Below, in pieces: positions 56,532 through 64,000 of a stretch of 64,000 nucleotides of DNA (its first letter is position 1; every line of letters starts with the position of its first letter). Below the pieces are notes generated by a model that was not told the origin of the DNA, ran no database searches, and saw only the letters and a program-made list of their open reading frames with translations. Position numbers and translations under genes: made by a program. This DNA is from JAYODW01 sp038116745 (GTDB lineage Bacteria; Pseudomonadota; Gammaproteobacteria; Ga0077536), in assembly GCA_038116745.1 (NCBI GenBank), contig JAYODW010000016.1:1-64000 (forward strand). Direction: 5' to 3'.

Positions 56532-57116
56532 TCAGGGGCATGGCTCCTCTCGGTCACAGCGCACGCCATTCTCATAAACAAACTGGATGAAATCTGCCCC
56601 GGGCACGAAGCGTTCGGTGAAGCCTTCGGTCTGCGGGCCACGGTCGATCTCTTCCAGATAGCACTCACGCTGACCGTCGGCGTCCTTGCACACGAAATCG
56701 AGCGGACGCACCGCGCCTGAGTTGGTTGTCAGGCGGTAGCCCTCCGGCGTTTTTTCCCAGTCGCGCACGAAGCGGTTAGTGGAGCAGTCACACGCCAGGT
56801 AGCGATCGGCGTACTCAATAAGTTTGCCCACGGTCATGTTCGGCGTTTCCGGGTTGGCGCGCGGGTTGACCAGGCGCGCGCTGAGCAGATCGCGCGGGGT
56901 CGCGGTCACGTCAACCGCGCTCTGCGACTCGACCGGCGCCGGCTCGCTCTCGTCGTCTCCGCCGAAGCGCGGCAGCTGAGGCATGTGTACTTCGGGGAGG
57001 CTGATACTGCCGCAGGCAACCAGCGAAAACAGGACGAGAGCGCCGCAGATCAGGCGTGACAGGGTGCTGTGGACACCGGGGCGGGGCGAACAGGGATCGT
57101 TCTCCGTAGAGCTCAT
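56532..57116 (-). CDS. Lipoprotein of unknown function
   Basis: This 194-residue protein has a type II signal peptide with lipobox LVAC (Cys35) after SRLICGALVLFS. It continues with a Pro/acid-rich linker (SEPAPVESQSAV) and a folded part with YADRYLACDCSTNRFVRDWE, a CKDADGQRECYL pair and a C-terminal VRCDREEPCP. These paired cysteines suggest disulfides in the periplasm. I do not recognise the family. Its start overlaps the preceding HAD gene stop by four bases (ATGA), so coupling is expected. Confidence 0.75.
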   Translation of the reverse strand: MSSTENDPCSPRPGVHSTLSRLICGALVLFSLVACGSISLPEVHMPQLPRFGGDDESEPAPVESQSAVDVTATPRDLLSARLVNPRANPETPNMTVGKLIEYADRYLACDCSTNRFVRDWEKTPEGYRLTTNSGAVRPLDFVCKDADGQRECYLEEIDRGPQTEGFTERFVPGADFIQFVYENGVRCDREEPCP

Positions 57117-57997
57117 GAGCGGCCTTTGTGCATTCTGGTCAGGAAATCGTGACGTTCGGTTTCAAAATTAATTCGCGCGATGATCAGATCGAGGATCTTA
57201 TTCACGCGCCGTTCAAGCAGCTGACCAGCGCGGTAATCGGCTGGCGCGTAAAAGTCGATGCGGTTACCTGCAGCGAGTTTACGGCACACCTGGATGGTCT
57301 CCGCGTGTCGCGGCTTGTGCACGGCTATCGCGAATCCGCCGTAGTTTTTGACCACCGTCATGCAGGGGACGTCGGTCAGGCCGTCACCCAGATAGAGCAT
57401 ATGCTGGAACGGGATGGGTCGTTCGCCCTCAGGCATGTAGTCGTTGATTGTTTCCAGCGGTTCTTCGCGACCTTTGTTGATGCGGAACAAGTACTGCGTC
57501 TTTGCCGTGTCGTTGATCACCACTGTCGGAAAGCGCGCCGCGTCGTGGTGATCGAAGTAATACTGAGAAGCATAAATGCGCGCGAAGTGATCGCGGATGC
57601 TCACCCCTTTGAGGATCTCACCCAGACCGGCAGAGATGATGTAGTGCCGGGTTTCGACGTGGCCGCCGGTGGCGGCATCGACGTAGGCATTAACGCGGTC
57701 GAACCATGAATCGACGCCCGGGTAGTACTCGATACCTGCGGCCAGGCGCCGCAGGTCTTCGCGCCCGAGATGCGCTTTGTTCGACTCGATCTGTTCAACG
57801 AGAAGACGCATGTAGGTGAGGATGGGGTCGCCGCCGGTGCGACGCACCTCGGCGTTGACCGAGGACCAGAACTCCGCACCGGACAGCCCCAGCTGGGGAA
57901 GGACGGTGTACTCCTGCATGGGCTGCGGGGTCAGGGTGCCGTCAAAGTCGTAGACGATGGCCAGCGTGCTGCGGTGGTAAGGCTCTTTTCGTGGCAT
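57113..57997 (-). CDS. HAD superfamily hydrolase
   Basis: With ATG 57997 the protein has 294 residues. A longer reading with start at 58057 would overlap the macro-domain gene and adds no conserved sequence. The HAD motif I is YDFDGTLTP (Asp17, Asp19). A large cap domain follows, and motif IV is in MLYLGDGLTDVPCM. The segment FPTVVINDTAKTQYLFRINKG is conserved in this group of phosphoserine-phosphatase-like HADs. The substrate is unknown. The gene is tightly packed between the macro-domain gene (five-base gap) and the lipoprotein gene (four-base overlap). Confidence 0.87.
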   Translation of the reverse strand: MPRKEPYHRSTLAIVYDFDGTLTPQPMQEYTVLPQLGLSGAEFWSSVNAEVRRTGGDPILTYMRLLVEQIESNKAHLGREDLRRLAAGIEYYPGVDSWFDRVNAYVDAATGGHVETRHYIISAGLGEILKGVSIRDHFARIYASQYYFDHHDAARFPTVVINDTAKTQYLFRINKGREEPLETINDYMPEGERPIPFQHMLYLGDGLTDVPCMTVVKNYGGFAIAVHKPRHAETIQVCRKLAAGNRIDFYAPADYRAGQLLERRVNKILDLIIARINFETERHDFLTRMHKGRS

Positions 57998-58002
57998 GAG
58001 GT

Positions 58003-58515
58003 TCAGGCCGGCTGCAGGACCCGATCGTAATGCACCTGCATGGCGGCATCGATACACGTGAAGATGACTTCCGCTATTGGATGGTCAGCCAGCGCACGCC
58101 TGACGCTTGTCACCGCAACAGCCGCTGCCGGCGCGGCGGGGTAGCCGTAAGCGCCGCAGCTGATGGCGGGAAACGCAAGTGAACGACAGTGCTGCGCGTG
58201 AGCGAGGCGGACGCAGGCGCTGTAACAGCGCGCGAGCAGGTCGGCTTCGCCGGCCGTGCCGCCACGCCAGATCGGCCCCACGGTATGAATGACCCAGCGG
58301 CAGGGGAGGCGATACGCCGCTGTCAAACGTGCTTCGCCAGTGGGACAGCCTCCGAGGCTGCGGCATTCCTCGAGCAGCTCCGGGCCTGCCGCGCGGTGGA
58401 TGGCGCCGTCGACACCCCCTCCCCCAAGGAGGGTCGCGTTCGCCGCATTAACGATGGCGTCACAGGACAGGGTCGTGATGTCAGCGACCGCAGCGTGCAG
58501 AGCGCCGATGCTCAT
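58003..58515 (-). CDS. Macro domain protein, O-acetyl-ADP-ribose deacetylase type
   Basis: The 170-residue single macro domain shows the ADP-ribose-binding DAIVNAANATLLGGGGVDGAI, IHRAAGPELLEEC, the pocket segment LPCRWVIHTVGPIW and the phosphate loop SLAFPAISCGAYGYP. Members such as YmdB remove acetyl from O-acetyl-ADP-ribose or mono-ADP-ribose from proteins. The catalytic Asn and Asp are present. No ADP-ribosyltransferase gene is adjacent. The start overlaps the previous stop by four bases (ATGA). Confidence 0.93.
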   Translation of the reverse strand: MSIGALHAAVADITTLSCDAIVNAANATLLGGGGVDGAIHRAAGPELLEECRSLGGCPTGEARLTAAYRLPCRWVIHTVGPIWRGGTAGEADLLARCYSACVRLAHAQHCRSLAFPAISCGAYGYPAAPAAAVAVTSVRRALADHPIAEVIFTCIDAAMQVHYDRVLQPA

Positions 58516-59063
58516 GGGGATTTCTGCATAGCCTCTAGATCGGCGATGGCGGCTGCCAGGCGGTCCGCCTCCGCGGCCTGCTGCAGTGATTCGAGCAGCG
58601 GAATGGTCGCCGGCGTCGCGCTCTGTTTCAGCGCCGCATAAGCTGCCAGCAGGCTTCTTGCTGCGGCTTCGTCATCGCTGCCGGCAGCGTGCTGCTCGAG
58701 CTGCGCCGCCATGTTGCCGCCGATGAACGCGGCATAAAGCACAGCCTTGATCTCAGGTGGGTAGTCCTCGTACATCCAGGTCACCAGCGCTTCGTTCAGC
58801 ACGATGTGAATCTCGCCACTGCCCCGGATGAAATCGAGGAACGGCTGCGTGCGACTCAGCCCGTTCACCGGGTCCGCCATGTAGGCCCGGTAGGCCTCGA
58901 GTGCCTGTGCGGCGGTCGGCAGGCTGGCGCCCTGCGTCTGCGCCGTTACCGGGGCGCTTGAGCAGAGCATCAGGATCAGGCTTAGCGCCTCACTACGTAT
59001 GCGCCGGAGCCTTGTGTGTCCCGCGCCATCGGAGAAGGGTCGAAGCGTCTTGGTCAGGTTCAA
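58512..59063 (-). CDS. Exported protein of unknown function
   Basis: The 183-residue product has a signal-peptide-like segment ending in AQT (SEALSLILMLCSSAPVTAQ), with an unusually long charged n-region, so the true start may be internal. The mature part is helical and Ala-rich (AAAIADLEAMQKSP at the end), with one Trp-containing segment VTWMYEDYPPEIKAVLYAAF. I do not recognise it. It overlaps the macro-domain gene by four bases and lies 23 bases after a HAD gene. Confidence 0.65.
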   Translation of the reverse strand: MNLTKTLRPFSDGAGHTRLRRIRSEALSLILMLCSSAPVTAQTQGASLPTAAQALEAYRAYMADPVNGLSRTQPFLDFIRGSGEIHIVLNEALVTWMYEDYPPEIKAVLYAAFIGGNMAAQLEQHAAGSDDEAAARSLLAAYAALKQSATPATIPLLESLQQAAEADRLAAAIADLEAMQKSP

Positions 59064-59086
59064 GGCAGGCCTCCGCGTCAGCGCAC

Positions 59087-59758
59087 TCAGCGCAGCGCAA
59101 ACAGTGCTTCGACCACCCGCGCCGCCCGCGCCGTCCCGGGCACCACGTAACGCGCCAGCGATGCTACTTCGGCGTCGGGCTGGTGCAGGTCGGGCACCAT
59201 GATGGTCAGCATGCGCGCGGCGGCAGCGGCACGCACGCCGGCGGCGGAGTCCTCCAGCGCCACGCAGCGTGTCGGATCGAGCGTCACCAGTGCGGCAGCG
59301 CGCAGAAAGATCTCGGGGTCGGGCTTACCCTGCTCGACCTCGTTGCCGCCGACGATGTGATCAATGTGGCCGGCCAGACCCGCCAGGGCGAGAGAGCGTT
59401 CGGCCTGGTCGCGCTGCGTTGAGGTTGCCACCGCGAACGGGATCCCGTGGTCGCGCAGGGTTATCAGCAGCGCGTTCATGCCCGGCTGCGCGGGGACCCC
59501 GTGCCGATCCGTGTGGTCGATCCAGACCTCGCGGAAAGCAGCGCGGAAATCGCCCATCGGGAAATCCGCGCCCAGGGTTGCGTAGATCGCGCTTTCGACC
59601 GCTTTCGGCGGCAGGCCCATCCAGCGCACGTAATCCGCGTCGCTGATGGTATGGCCGATTGCGGTGGCGGCTTGTTGAGCGGCCATGCGGAACAGCGGCT
59701 CGGAATCGATCAGGATTCCATCCATGTCAAAAATAACGCCATGGTGCGCAGGCTTCAT
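59087..59758 (-). CDS. HAD hydrolase, beta-phosphoglucomutase/YniC-like
   Basis: The 223-residue protein has HAD motif I DMDGILIDSEP (Asp11, Asp13), a small helical cap (about 20-85), motif II VATSTQ, motif III Lys in EQGKPDPEIF and motif IV VALEDSAAGVRAA. This is the class of hexose-phosphate phosphatases such as YniC or DOG-phosphatase and of beta-phosphoglucomutase. Phosphatase is more likely here, but sequence alone does not settle it. It overlaps the LOG gene stop by four bases. Confidence 0.88.
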   Translation of the reverse strand: MKPAHHGVIFDMDGILIDSEPLFRMAAQQAATAIGHTISDADYVRWMGLPPKAVESAIYATLGADFPMGDFRAAFREVWIDHTDRHGVPAQPGMNALLITLRDHGIPFAVATSTQRDQAERSLALAGLAGHIDHIVGGNEVEQGKPDPEIFLRAAALVTLDPTRCVALEDSAAGVRAAAAARMLTIMVPDLHQPDAEVASLARYVVPGTARAARVVEALFALR

Positions 59759-60309
59759 GTCGGCGCCTCCGCGCCAAGCAGCATGTCGAGTAAGCCCTCG
59801 GGGCTGGCATGCACCGCGAGGGCGTCTATGTCGGTAGCGCTGATAAAGCCCGCCGCGGCTGAAGCACGCAGCGCGACGAGCCAGGGTTCAAAGAACGCGT
59901 TTACGTTGAGCATCCCGATAGGACAGTCGAGCTGGCCGAGCTGGCGCCAGGCGATGACCTCCAGCAGTTCGTCGAGGGTGCCTATCCCGCCAGGCAGGGC
60001 GACGAAGGCATCCGCACGAGCAAGCATGACTCGTTTGCGCTCGAACAGATCGTCGACTTCGATATGTTCCTGCACGCCAGCATGCAGGATCTCCTGGCGC
60101 GCAAGAAACCGCGGCAGCACGCCGGTGACCTGCCCGTTGCCCGCCAGTACCGCGTCGGCCACCAGACCCATCAGCCCGATCCGTCCGCCCCCATAAACAA
60201 GGCGCAGCCCGCGTGCCGACAGGGCGCTGCCGAAGGCGCCTGCGGCCGCGGCAAAAGCCGGGTCGTGGCCTTGTCGGGCCCCGCAGAACACACAGACTGA
60301 ACGAATCAT
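59755..60309 (-). CDS. LOG family nucleotide monophosphate ribohydrolase
   Basis: I place the start at ATG 60309 (184 residues); the open frame continues upstream into the next gene without homology. The protein shows the LOG signatures YGGGRIGLMG (about 39-48) and LPGGIGTLDELLE, which form the AMP/phosphoribohydrolase site. LOG proteins cleave nucleoside monophosphates to base and ribose 5-phosphate; the plant homologues activate cytokinins. In bacteria most act on AMP or related nucleotides. It is coupled to the HAD gene by an ATGA overlap and sits ten bases after the upstream gene. Confidence 0.9.
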   Translation of the reverse strand: MIRSVCVFCGARQGHDPAFAAAAGAFGSALSARGLRLVYGGGRIGLMGLVADAVLAGNGQVTGVLPRFLARQEILHAGVQEHIEVDDLFERKRVMLARADAFVALPGGIGTLDELLEVIAWRQLGQLDCPIGMLNVNAFFEPWLVALRASAAAGFISATDIDALAVHASPEGLLDMLLGAEAPT

Positions 60310-60319
60310 CGCGGCGTGC

Positions 60320-60946
60320 TTAATCGACGATCCAGACCAGCGCTGTATCCTGTACGGCCCATCCCTGTCCCGGCGTGTGGCGCAGGAAAACCAGGCGGCC
60401 GCTGCCGCAGTCCGCGCCGCACTGGTGTTCGGCATACACGAGGGCCTGGTCGCTGCGGTCATCGAATCCGGCGCGCGATACGCGCAGCAGTCCGGGTGAA
60501 TCAGCGTAACGCGCGTAAAACGCTTTCCACGCGGCTTCAGGCTCGGCCGCGTCGAACAGGCTCGCGTGCTGCTCGTCAGAGAGCAGCTGATAAGAGCGCT
60601 CGAGCTGCAGCGTACGGTCCAGCGTGGCCCGGATCGTGTTGCGTCGGACCCAGCTGGTGAGCAGCTCAGGAGGGGCGCCGATATCGGCGAGGATGGCCGC
60701 AGCGGTCTCTTCATACGCGGCGATTGCGGCAGGATCCCCGGTGGTCCGGTCGCTCAGCACCAGGAGACGGGTCTCGGTCGCGAGCCCGTGGTTCAGCAGT
60801 GCGGCAAAGACGTCCGCTTCTTCTTCGCTGATGCCGATTGCGCCGGCTGGTGCGGCGACCAGGAGGGCGCCCAGCAGCACTATGCCGAAATGGATTCGCT
60901 GGCGCAGGCCGGAAGCGCGTGCGGTAGGGGATCGGCGATTGAGCAT
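60320..60946 (-). CDS. Exported protein of unknown function
   Basis: Starting at ATG 60946 (208 residues) or at an ATG eight codons earlier, the protein has a Sec signal (IVLLGALLVAAPAGAIG). Its mature part is mainly helical and contains EEADVFAALLNHGLATETRLLVLSDRTTGD and a C-terminal beta part with CGADCGSGRLVFLRHTPGQGWAVQDTALVWIVD. That ending resembles small secreted proteins that interact with other envelope factors. No known family is obvious. The longer start overlaps the PrpD gene end. Confidence 0.7.
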   Translation of the reverse strand: MLNRRSPTARASGLRQRIHFGIVLLGALLVAAPAGAIGISEEEADVFAALLNHGLATETRLLVLSDRTTGDPAAIAAYEETAAAILADIGAPPELLTSWVRRNTIRATLDRTLQLERSYQLLSDEQHASLFDAAEPEAAWKAFYARYADSPGLLRVSRAGFDDRSDQALVYAEHQCGADCGSGRLVFLRHTPGQGWAVQDTALVWIVD

Positions 60947-60956
60947 GCTCGTGTCC

Positions 60957-62393
60957 TCAGGCTGTTGCACGGTTCTGCAGCGGCTTCTGTTCGCCGCGGA
61001 CGAATTCTGCCAGTTGATTCAGATCGAGTGCGCTGTCCAGCGCAGTGACGCATTTGACGATCTGCAGCGCGCGTTCTTCGCTCAGCACGCGGCAGGCGTT
61101 GGTCATGAATTTTTCAATCACGTCGTCGCGACTCAGCGGAAGCGCGTCGCTGCCCCGATGAGCGGGGAGGTGGTGGCGCAGACGCACGCCGCTGCGCGTG
61201 GTGACGATCAGGCCACCTGAGAAGTAGCGGGGATAGCAGGAATCGGGATCCGGTGCGTGGCTGACGCGCGCCGCCAGCGCGAGAACCGCCTGGTCGGCCA
61301 GGGCGGATTGCTCCAGTTCGTCCAGAGTAAAACGCCCGCGCACCAGCGCGTTGGCGACGATCCAGGGCACGCTGAACTGTGCTTCGTAGGCGTTCTGCGG
61401 ACGCTGTTTCTGCGCCTCTGGCTCGCAGACGATGGCGACCTGATCGGGATGAACCAGCGCTTCCACCGCAACGATGTCTTCTGCTTTCAGGTCATGCGTC
61501 GCTTTCAGATGCAGGGCGCAATCGGCAAACGCGTGATTGAAATGACAGGCCGGATAAGGTTTGAAGGTCATGCCGAGCGTGCGCCAGTCGGCGCCGAGAT
61601 CGGCGGCAAGGGTGTCGCAATCAAACGGGTGGTCCGGACCCAGCAGTGTTTTGAACAGCCCGAAATTGCCCTCAAATGCCCGCGCTGGGCCAACGAAACC
61701 CTGGCCCGCGAACGTGGCGGCGGTGAATCCGCTGACCGCCGCCCAGCCGGGATGCAGGCGCTTGGTCCAGGCGCCATCACTGACAAATTCCATGCTGCCG
61801 GACGCAAAGCTGAGCACAATCCCCAGCGCGTTGCGATGCTGTTCTGCTGTCAGGCCGCGCAGGTAGGCCGCGCCTGCGGCCGCTCCGAAGGCGCCGACGA
61901 TCCCCGTCGGGTGGAAACCTCGACGCTGCAGGCTCCCACGAGCCACTTCACCGATGCGGGCGTCGACTTCGATGGCCAGGATGTATGACGCCAGCGCCGT
62001 GCGGCCGCTGGCGCCGCGTTGATATCCGAGATTGAAGGCGACCGGTAGCGCGCTGGCAGAACAGTGGACCACGCTGGCAGCATGCGTATCATCGAAATCA
62101 AGGCTGTGGATCAGGATCCCGTTGGCCAGCATGGCGTCGCGCAGCGGCATTCCCTGTGCTTCACCGAAGACGACTGCGTCGCCCGGGCCGCCGAGTTCCT
62201 GCGCTGTCCGGAGCGCAGACTGGCAGAACGCGTAGTCCCGCGCGGCGAGCGCCACGCCGATGCTGTCGAGCACGCACAGCTTGGCGTGCGCGTACACCGG
62301 GTCAGGGATCGCAACGGGATCTAGCGCGGCAGCGAAAGAGGCGAATCGAGTTGCCAGCGGGGCAGTCTGAGCGGCGGCGTGCATTGCGCTCAT
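60957..62393 (-). CDS. MmgE/PrpD family protein
   Basis: The 478-residue product belongs to the PrpD/MmgE/cis-aconitate decarboxylase fold. The family start is FAAALDPVAIPDPVYAHAKLCVLDSIGVALAAR, followed by MLANGILIHSLDFDDTHAASVVHCSAS, the segment with the catalytic Asp and His residues. It also has RRGFHPTGIVGAFGAAAGAA and KPYPACHFNHAFADC. Members dehydrate 2-methylcitrate or act on related acids; no prpB/prpC genes are nearby, so the substrate is uncertain. It is divergent from the exported hydratase-like gene across about 97 bases. Confidence 0.92.
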   Translation of the reverse strand: MSAMHAAAQTAPLATRFASFAAALDPVAIPDPVYAHAKLCVLDSIGVALAARDYAFCQSALRTAQELGGPGDAVVFGEAQGMPLRDAMLANGILIHSLDFDDTHAASVVHCSASALPVAFNLGYQRGASGRTALASYILAIEVDARIGEVARGSLQRRGFHPTGIVGAFGAAAGAAYLRGLTAEQHRNALGIVLSFASGSMEFVSDGAWTKRLHPGWAAVSGFTAATFAGQGFVGPARAFEGNFGLFKTLLGPDHPFDCDTLAADLGADWRTLGMTFKPYPACHFNHAFADCALHLKATHDLKAEDIVAVEALVHPDQVAIVCEPEAQKQRPQNAYEAQFSVPWIVANALVRGRFTLDELEQSALADQAVLALAARVSHAPDPDSCYPRYFSGGLIVTTRSGVRLRHHLPAHRGSDALPLSRDDVIEKFMTNACRVLSEERALQIVKCVTALDSALDLNQLAEFVRGEQKPLQNRATA

Positions 62394-62490
62394 GATCGCA
62401 GAGCGTGCGCGCCGCGATCAACGATGCGCGGAACTCTTCGGCGGCTCCTGCAGACGGGGCATGAGAGCGGATGAATCAAGGAGTCTGGTT

Positions 62491-63363
62491 GTGAGAAAGG
62501 TCTGGTTGGCTTGCTGCCTCGCGGTCTTAGTGGGTGGCTCTGCGGTGGCGGCTGATATGAGTGCAGAAGGCTGGGCTGAAGTCATCCTTAAAGAGACCGA
62601 TGGCGGTGCCCCGATTCCGCTGCTGTCCGGCTACCTGCCGCGGCTCGACGAAAATCTTGCCTATGCGATCCAGGGTGCGCTGGTTGATGCTCAGGCTCGG
62701 GAGCGCGGAATTGGCGGCTATAAGGCGGCGTTCACCAGCCCAGCATCGCGCGAGCGGTTCGGGCTGGACGCCCCGGCATCGGGCGTGCTGTTTGCCGACG
62801 GTGCGCGTTCCGGCGACGGCGTTGGGATTGACCTCACTGATTTTCATCAATTGATGCTGGAAACCGAGATCGGATTCATCCTGCGCTCGGCAATTACCCG
62901 TCAGATGCGGTCAGTGGACGATCTGAAGACCTATGTCCGTGCCGCGGTACCGGTCATCGAGCTGCCCGATCTCAACTTTGCGGATCCTGCGAACCTCCGC
63001 GGTCTGGATATCGTCGCGACCAACATCGCGGCGGCGTCCTATCTCGTGGGGCCGCCGCTACGCATCTACGACCTCGAGAAAGTGAACGCAATCGAGGTGG
63101 TACTCGAGCGCGACGACGCTGAGATCGACCGGGGTGCGGCGCGCAATGCGGGGGGCGATCAGCTGGAAACGCTGTTGTGGCTGGTGAATCACCTGCAGGC
63201 GCTGGGCCAGCCACTCGAAGAAGGCTATCTCCTGATCACCGGCGCGCTCGGCAAGGTCAATCCGGGGCTGCCTGGTCGGTACAGCGCGCATTACGGTGAT
63301 CTGTGGACGATGCGTTTTCAGGTGCTCGACGGCCGTGCTGACAAGGCGGATGGTTCTCCCTGA
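62491..63363 (+). CDS. Exported 2-keto-4-pentenoate hydratase/FAH-fold protein
   Basis: GTG 62491 is chosen because AAGGAG (62478-62483) stands seven bases upstream and a good Sec signal peptide follows (MRKVWLACCLAVLVGGSAVA, cleavage near residue 20-21). The 290-residue product continues as a hydratase fold: QGALVDAQARERGIGGYKAAFTSPASRERFGL, EIGFILRSAI with a conserved acid, PVIELPDLNF and a C-terminal LLITGALGKVNPGLPGRY. Cytosolic relatives hydrate 2-oxopent-4-enoate in aromatic meta-cleavage. Secretion is unusual and the substrate is unknown. Confidence 0.87.
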   Translation: MRKVWLACCLAVLVGGSAVAADMSAEGWAEVILKETDGGAPIPLLSGYLPRLDENLAYAIQGALVDAQARERGIGGYKAAFTSPASRERFGLDAPASGVLFADGARSGDGVGIDLTDFHQLMLETEIGFILRSAITRQMRSVDDLKTYVRAAVPVIELPDLNFADPANLRGLDIVATNIAAASYLVGPPLRIYDLEKVNAIEVVLERDDAEIDRGAARNAGGDQLETLLWLVNHLQALGQPLEEGYLLITGALGKVNPGLPGRYSAHYGDLWTMRFQVLDGRADKADGSP

Positions 63364-63416
63364 CCGAGGGCTCCGGCGTCTTATGCGCCTGCGCTCGCTT
63401 TAGCGCTGAACCGGTC

Positions 63417-64000
63417 TCAGTGCAGGTTAAGGTCGCGCACGATGGTAGCGGCGATCTCTTCGATAGAAACCGTGGTGGTGTCGATGAATCGGATTTTCTC
63501 GGTGCGGAACAGCGCTTCCGCGCGCTGTACCTCGCTGCGGCAGCGATTGAGAGAGGCGTAATCCCCATCCGGCCGGCGTTCGCGACGGATGCGGCTGAGC
63601 TGCTCGGGGTCGATGGTCAGACCGTAGATTCGCCGCCGTGACCGACGCAGTGACTCCGGCAGCCGGCCCCGTTCGAGGTCGTCGTCAACGAGCGGGTAGT
63701 TGGCTGTTTTCAGCGAGTAGTGCATGGCGAGGTAGAGGCAGGTCGGCGTCTTGCCGCTGCGTGACACGCCGACCAGCACAACATCAGCGTCGTGCATATC
63801 GCGAGGCGACAGCCCGTCGTCGTGCCCCAAGGAGAAGTTGAGCGCGGACACCCGACGTTCGTAGCTGCTGGAGTCGCCTATGCCATGCATACGCCCCGCT
63901 GTATGGGTCGAACTCTGCCCGATTGCGCTCTCGAGCGGTCCGATGAACGTCCCGAACAGGTCGAACACGTACGGGCTCGCGTCGGCGATGATTTTCTGTG
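63417..64000 (-). CDS. ppsR: PEP synthase regulatory protein PpsR (partial, cut by window edge)
   Basis: PpsR is a bifunctional Ser/Thr kinase and pyrophosphorylase that switches phosphoenolpyruvate synthase off and on in gluconeogenesis. Visible residues include KIIADASPYVFDLFGTFIGPLE continuing past the right edge, ALNFSLGHDDGLSPRDMHDADVVLVGVSRSGKTPT with the ADP/phosphate loop, and the C-terminal FIDTTTVSIEEIAATIVRDL. The frame stays open to base 64000, so the N-terminal third, about 75-85 residues, lies outside. An internal GTG at 63968 is not the start. ppsA is not in the window. Confidence 0.95.
   Translation of the reverse strand, partial: QKIIADASPYVFDLFGTFIGPLESAIGQSSTHTAGRMHGIGDSSSYERRVSALNFSLGHDDGLSPRDMHDADVVLVGVSRSGKTPTCLYLAMHYSLKTANYPLVDDDLERGRLPESLRRSRRRIYGLTIDPEQLSRIRRERRPDGDYASLNRCRSEVQRAEALFRTEKIRFIDTTTVSIEEIAATIVRDLNLH

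Overview
This window is a GC-rich, densely packed chromosomal segment from a gammaproteobacterium. The evidence is the set of conserved neighbourhoods (gmk-yicC, rph-rdgB-hemW, nudJ-mnmA, rng-yhdP, alaC-hom-thrC, recJ-prfB-lysS, aceE-aceF) together with lineage-typical families such as YhdP, RNase G, NhaB, YaiL/DUF2058 and DUF3012. The genus cannot be decided from the sequence alone. I see no rRNA, tRNA, CRISPR array, prophage or insertion sequence. Almost all of the DNA is coding.

Layout. 1-3.6 kb: the first codons of gmk and all of yicC point left, and rph-rdgB-hemW point right. 3.6-16 kb: a leftward run of rng, yhdP, nudJ, mnmA, acnA, nhaB, a small lipoprotein and a nitroreductase. 16-19 kb: a rightward GlgC homologue that has lost its catalytic residues, facing tldD. 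19-25.7 kb: a rightward amino-acid and DNA-repair operon, alaC-hom-thrC-(RpfE-like)-recJ. 25.6-28.1 kb: a leftward TonB-dependent receptor with a His-rich loop, preceded by a small CxxC protein; this pair separates recJ from prfB. 28.5-31.2 kb: prfB with its programmed +1 frameshift, then lysS. 31-36 kb: leftward 5'-nucleotidase, argG, an esterase and a Nudix hydrolase. 36-38.3 kb: rightward HDOD protein, an unknown protein and a lipoprotein esterase. 38.3-41.2 kb: a leftward molybdopterin oxidoreductase coupled to an Asp-nucleophile hydrolase. 41.4-50.7 kb: a rightward accessory-metabolism region with a Na/Pi-type carrier, thiolase, DUF1329 protein, small lipoproteins, cupin, GST, YaiL, a glutaredoxin-rhodanese fusion and a two-subunit Rieske oxygenase. 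50.7-62.4 kb: a long leftward array running from an MmgE/PrpD protein through LOG, HAD, macro-domain and lipoprotein genes to aceE, aceF and a membrane histidine kinase. 62.5-64 kb: an exported hydratase-fold protein, and ppsR cut off by the right edge.

The genes describe an aerobic heterotroph. It has pyruvate oxidation (AceEF) and the TCA cycle (AcnA), with gluconeogenic control through PpsR. It makes threonine, alanine and arginine. It balances sodium with NhaB and takes up metal by a TonB route. A set of oxygenase, thiolase and hydrolase genes suggests breakdown of aromatic or lipid-like substrates.

I found no obvious new multi-gene defence or secretion system. The items most worth checking are the catalytically stripped GlgC homologue, a cysteine-rich insertion in threonine synthase, a perfect 24-bp palindrome between argG and the nucleotidase, a glutaredoxin/Cys-less A-type/rhodanese fusion, an exported hydratase-fold protein, and a histidine kinase where lpdA would be expected after aceEF.
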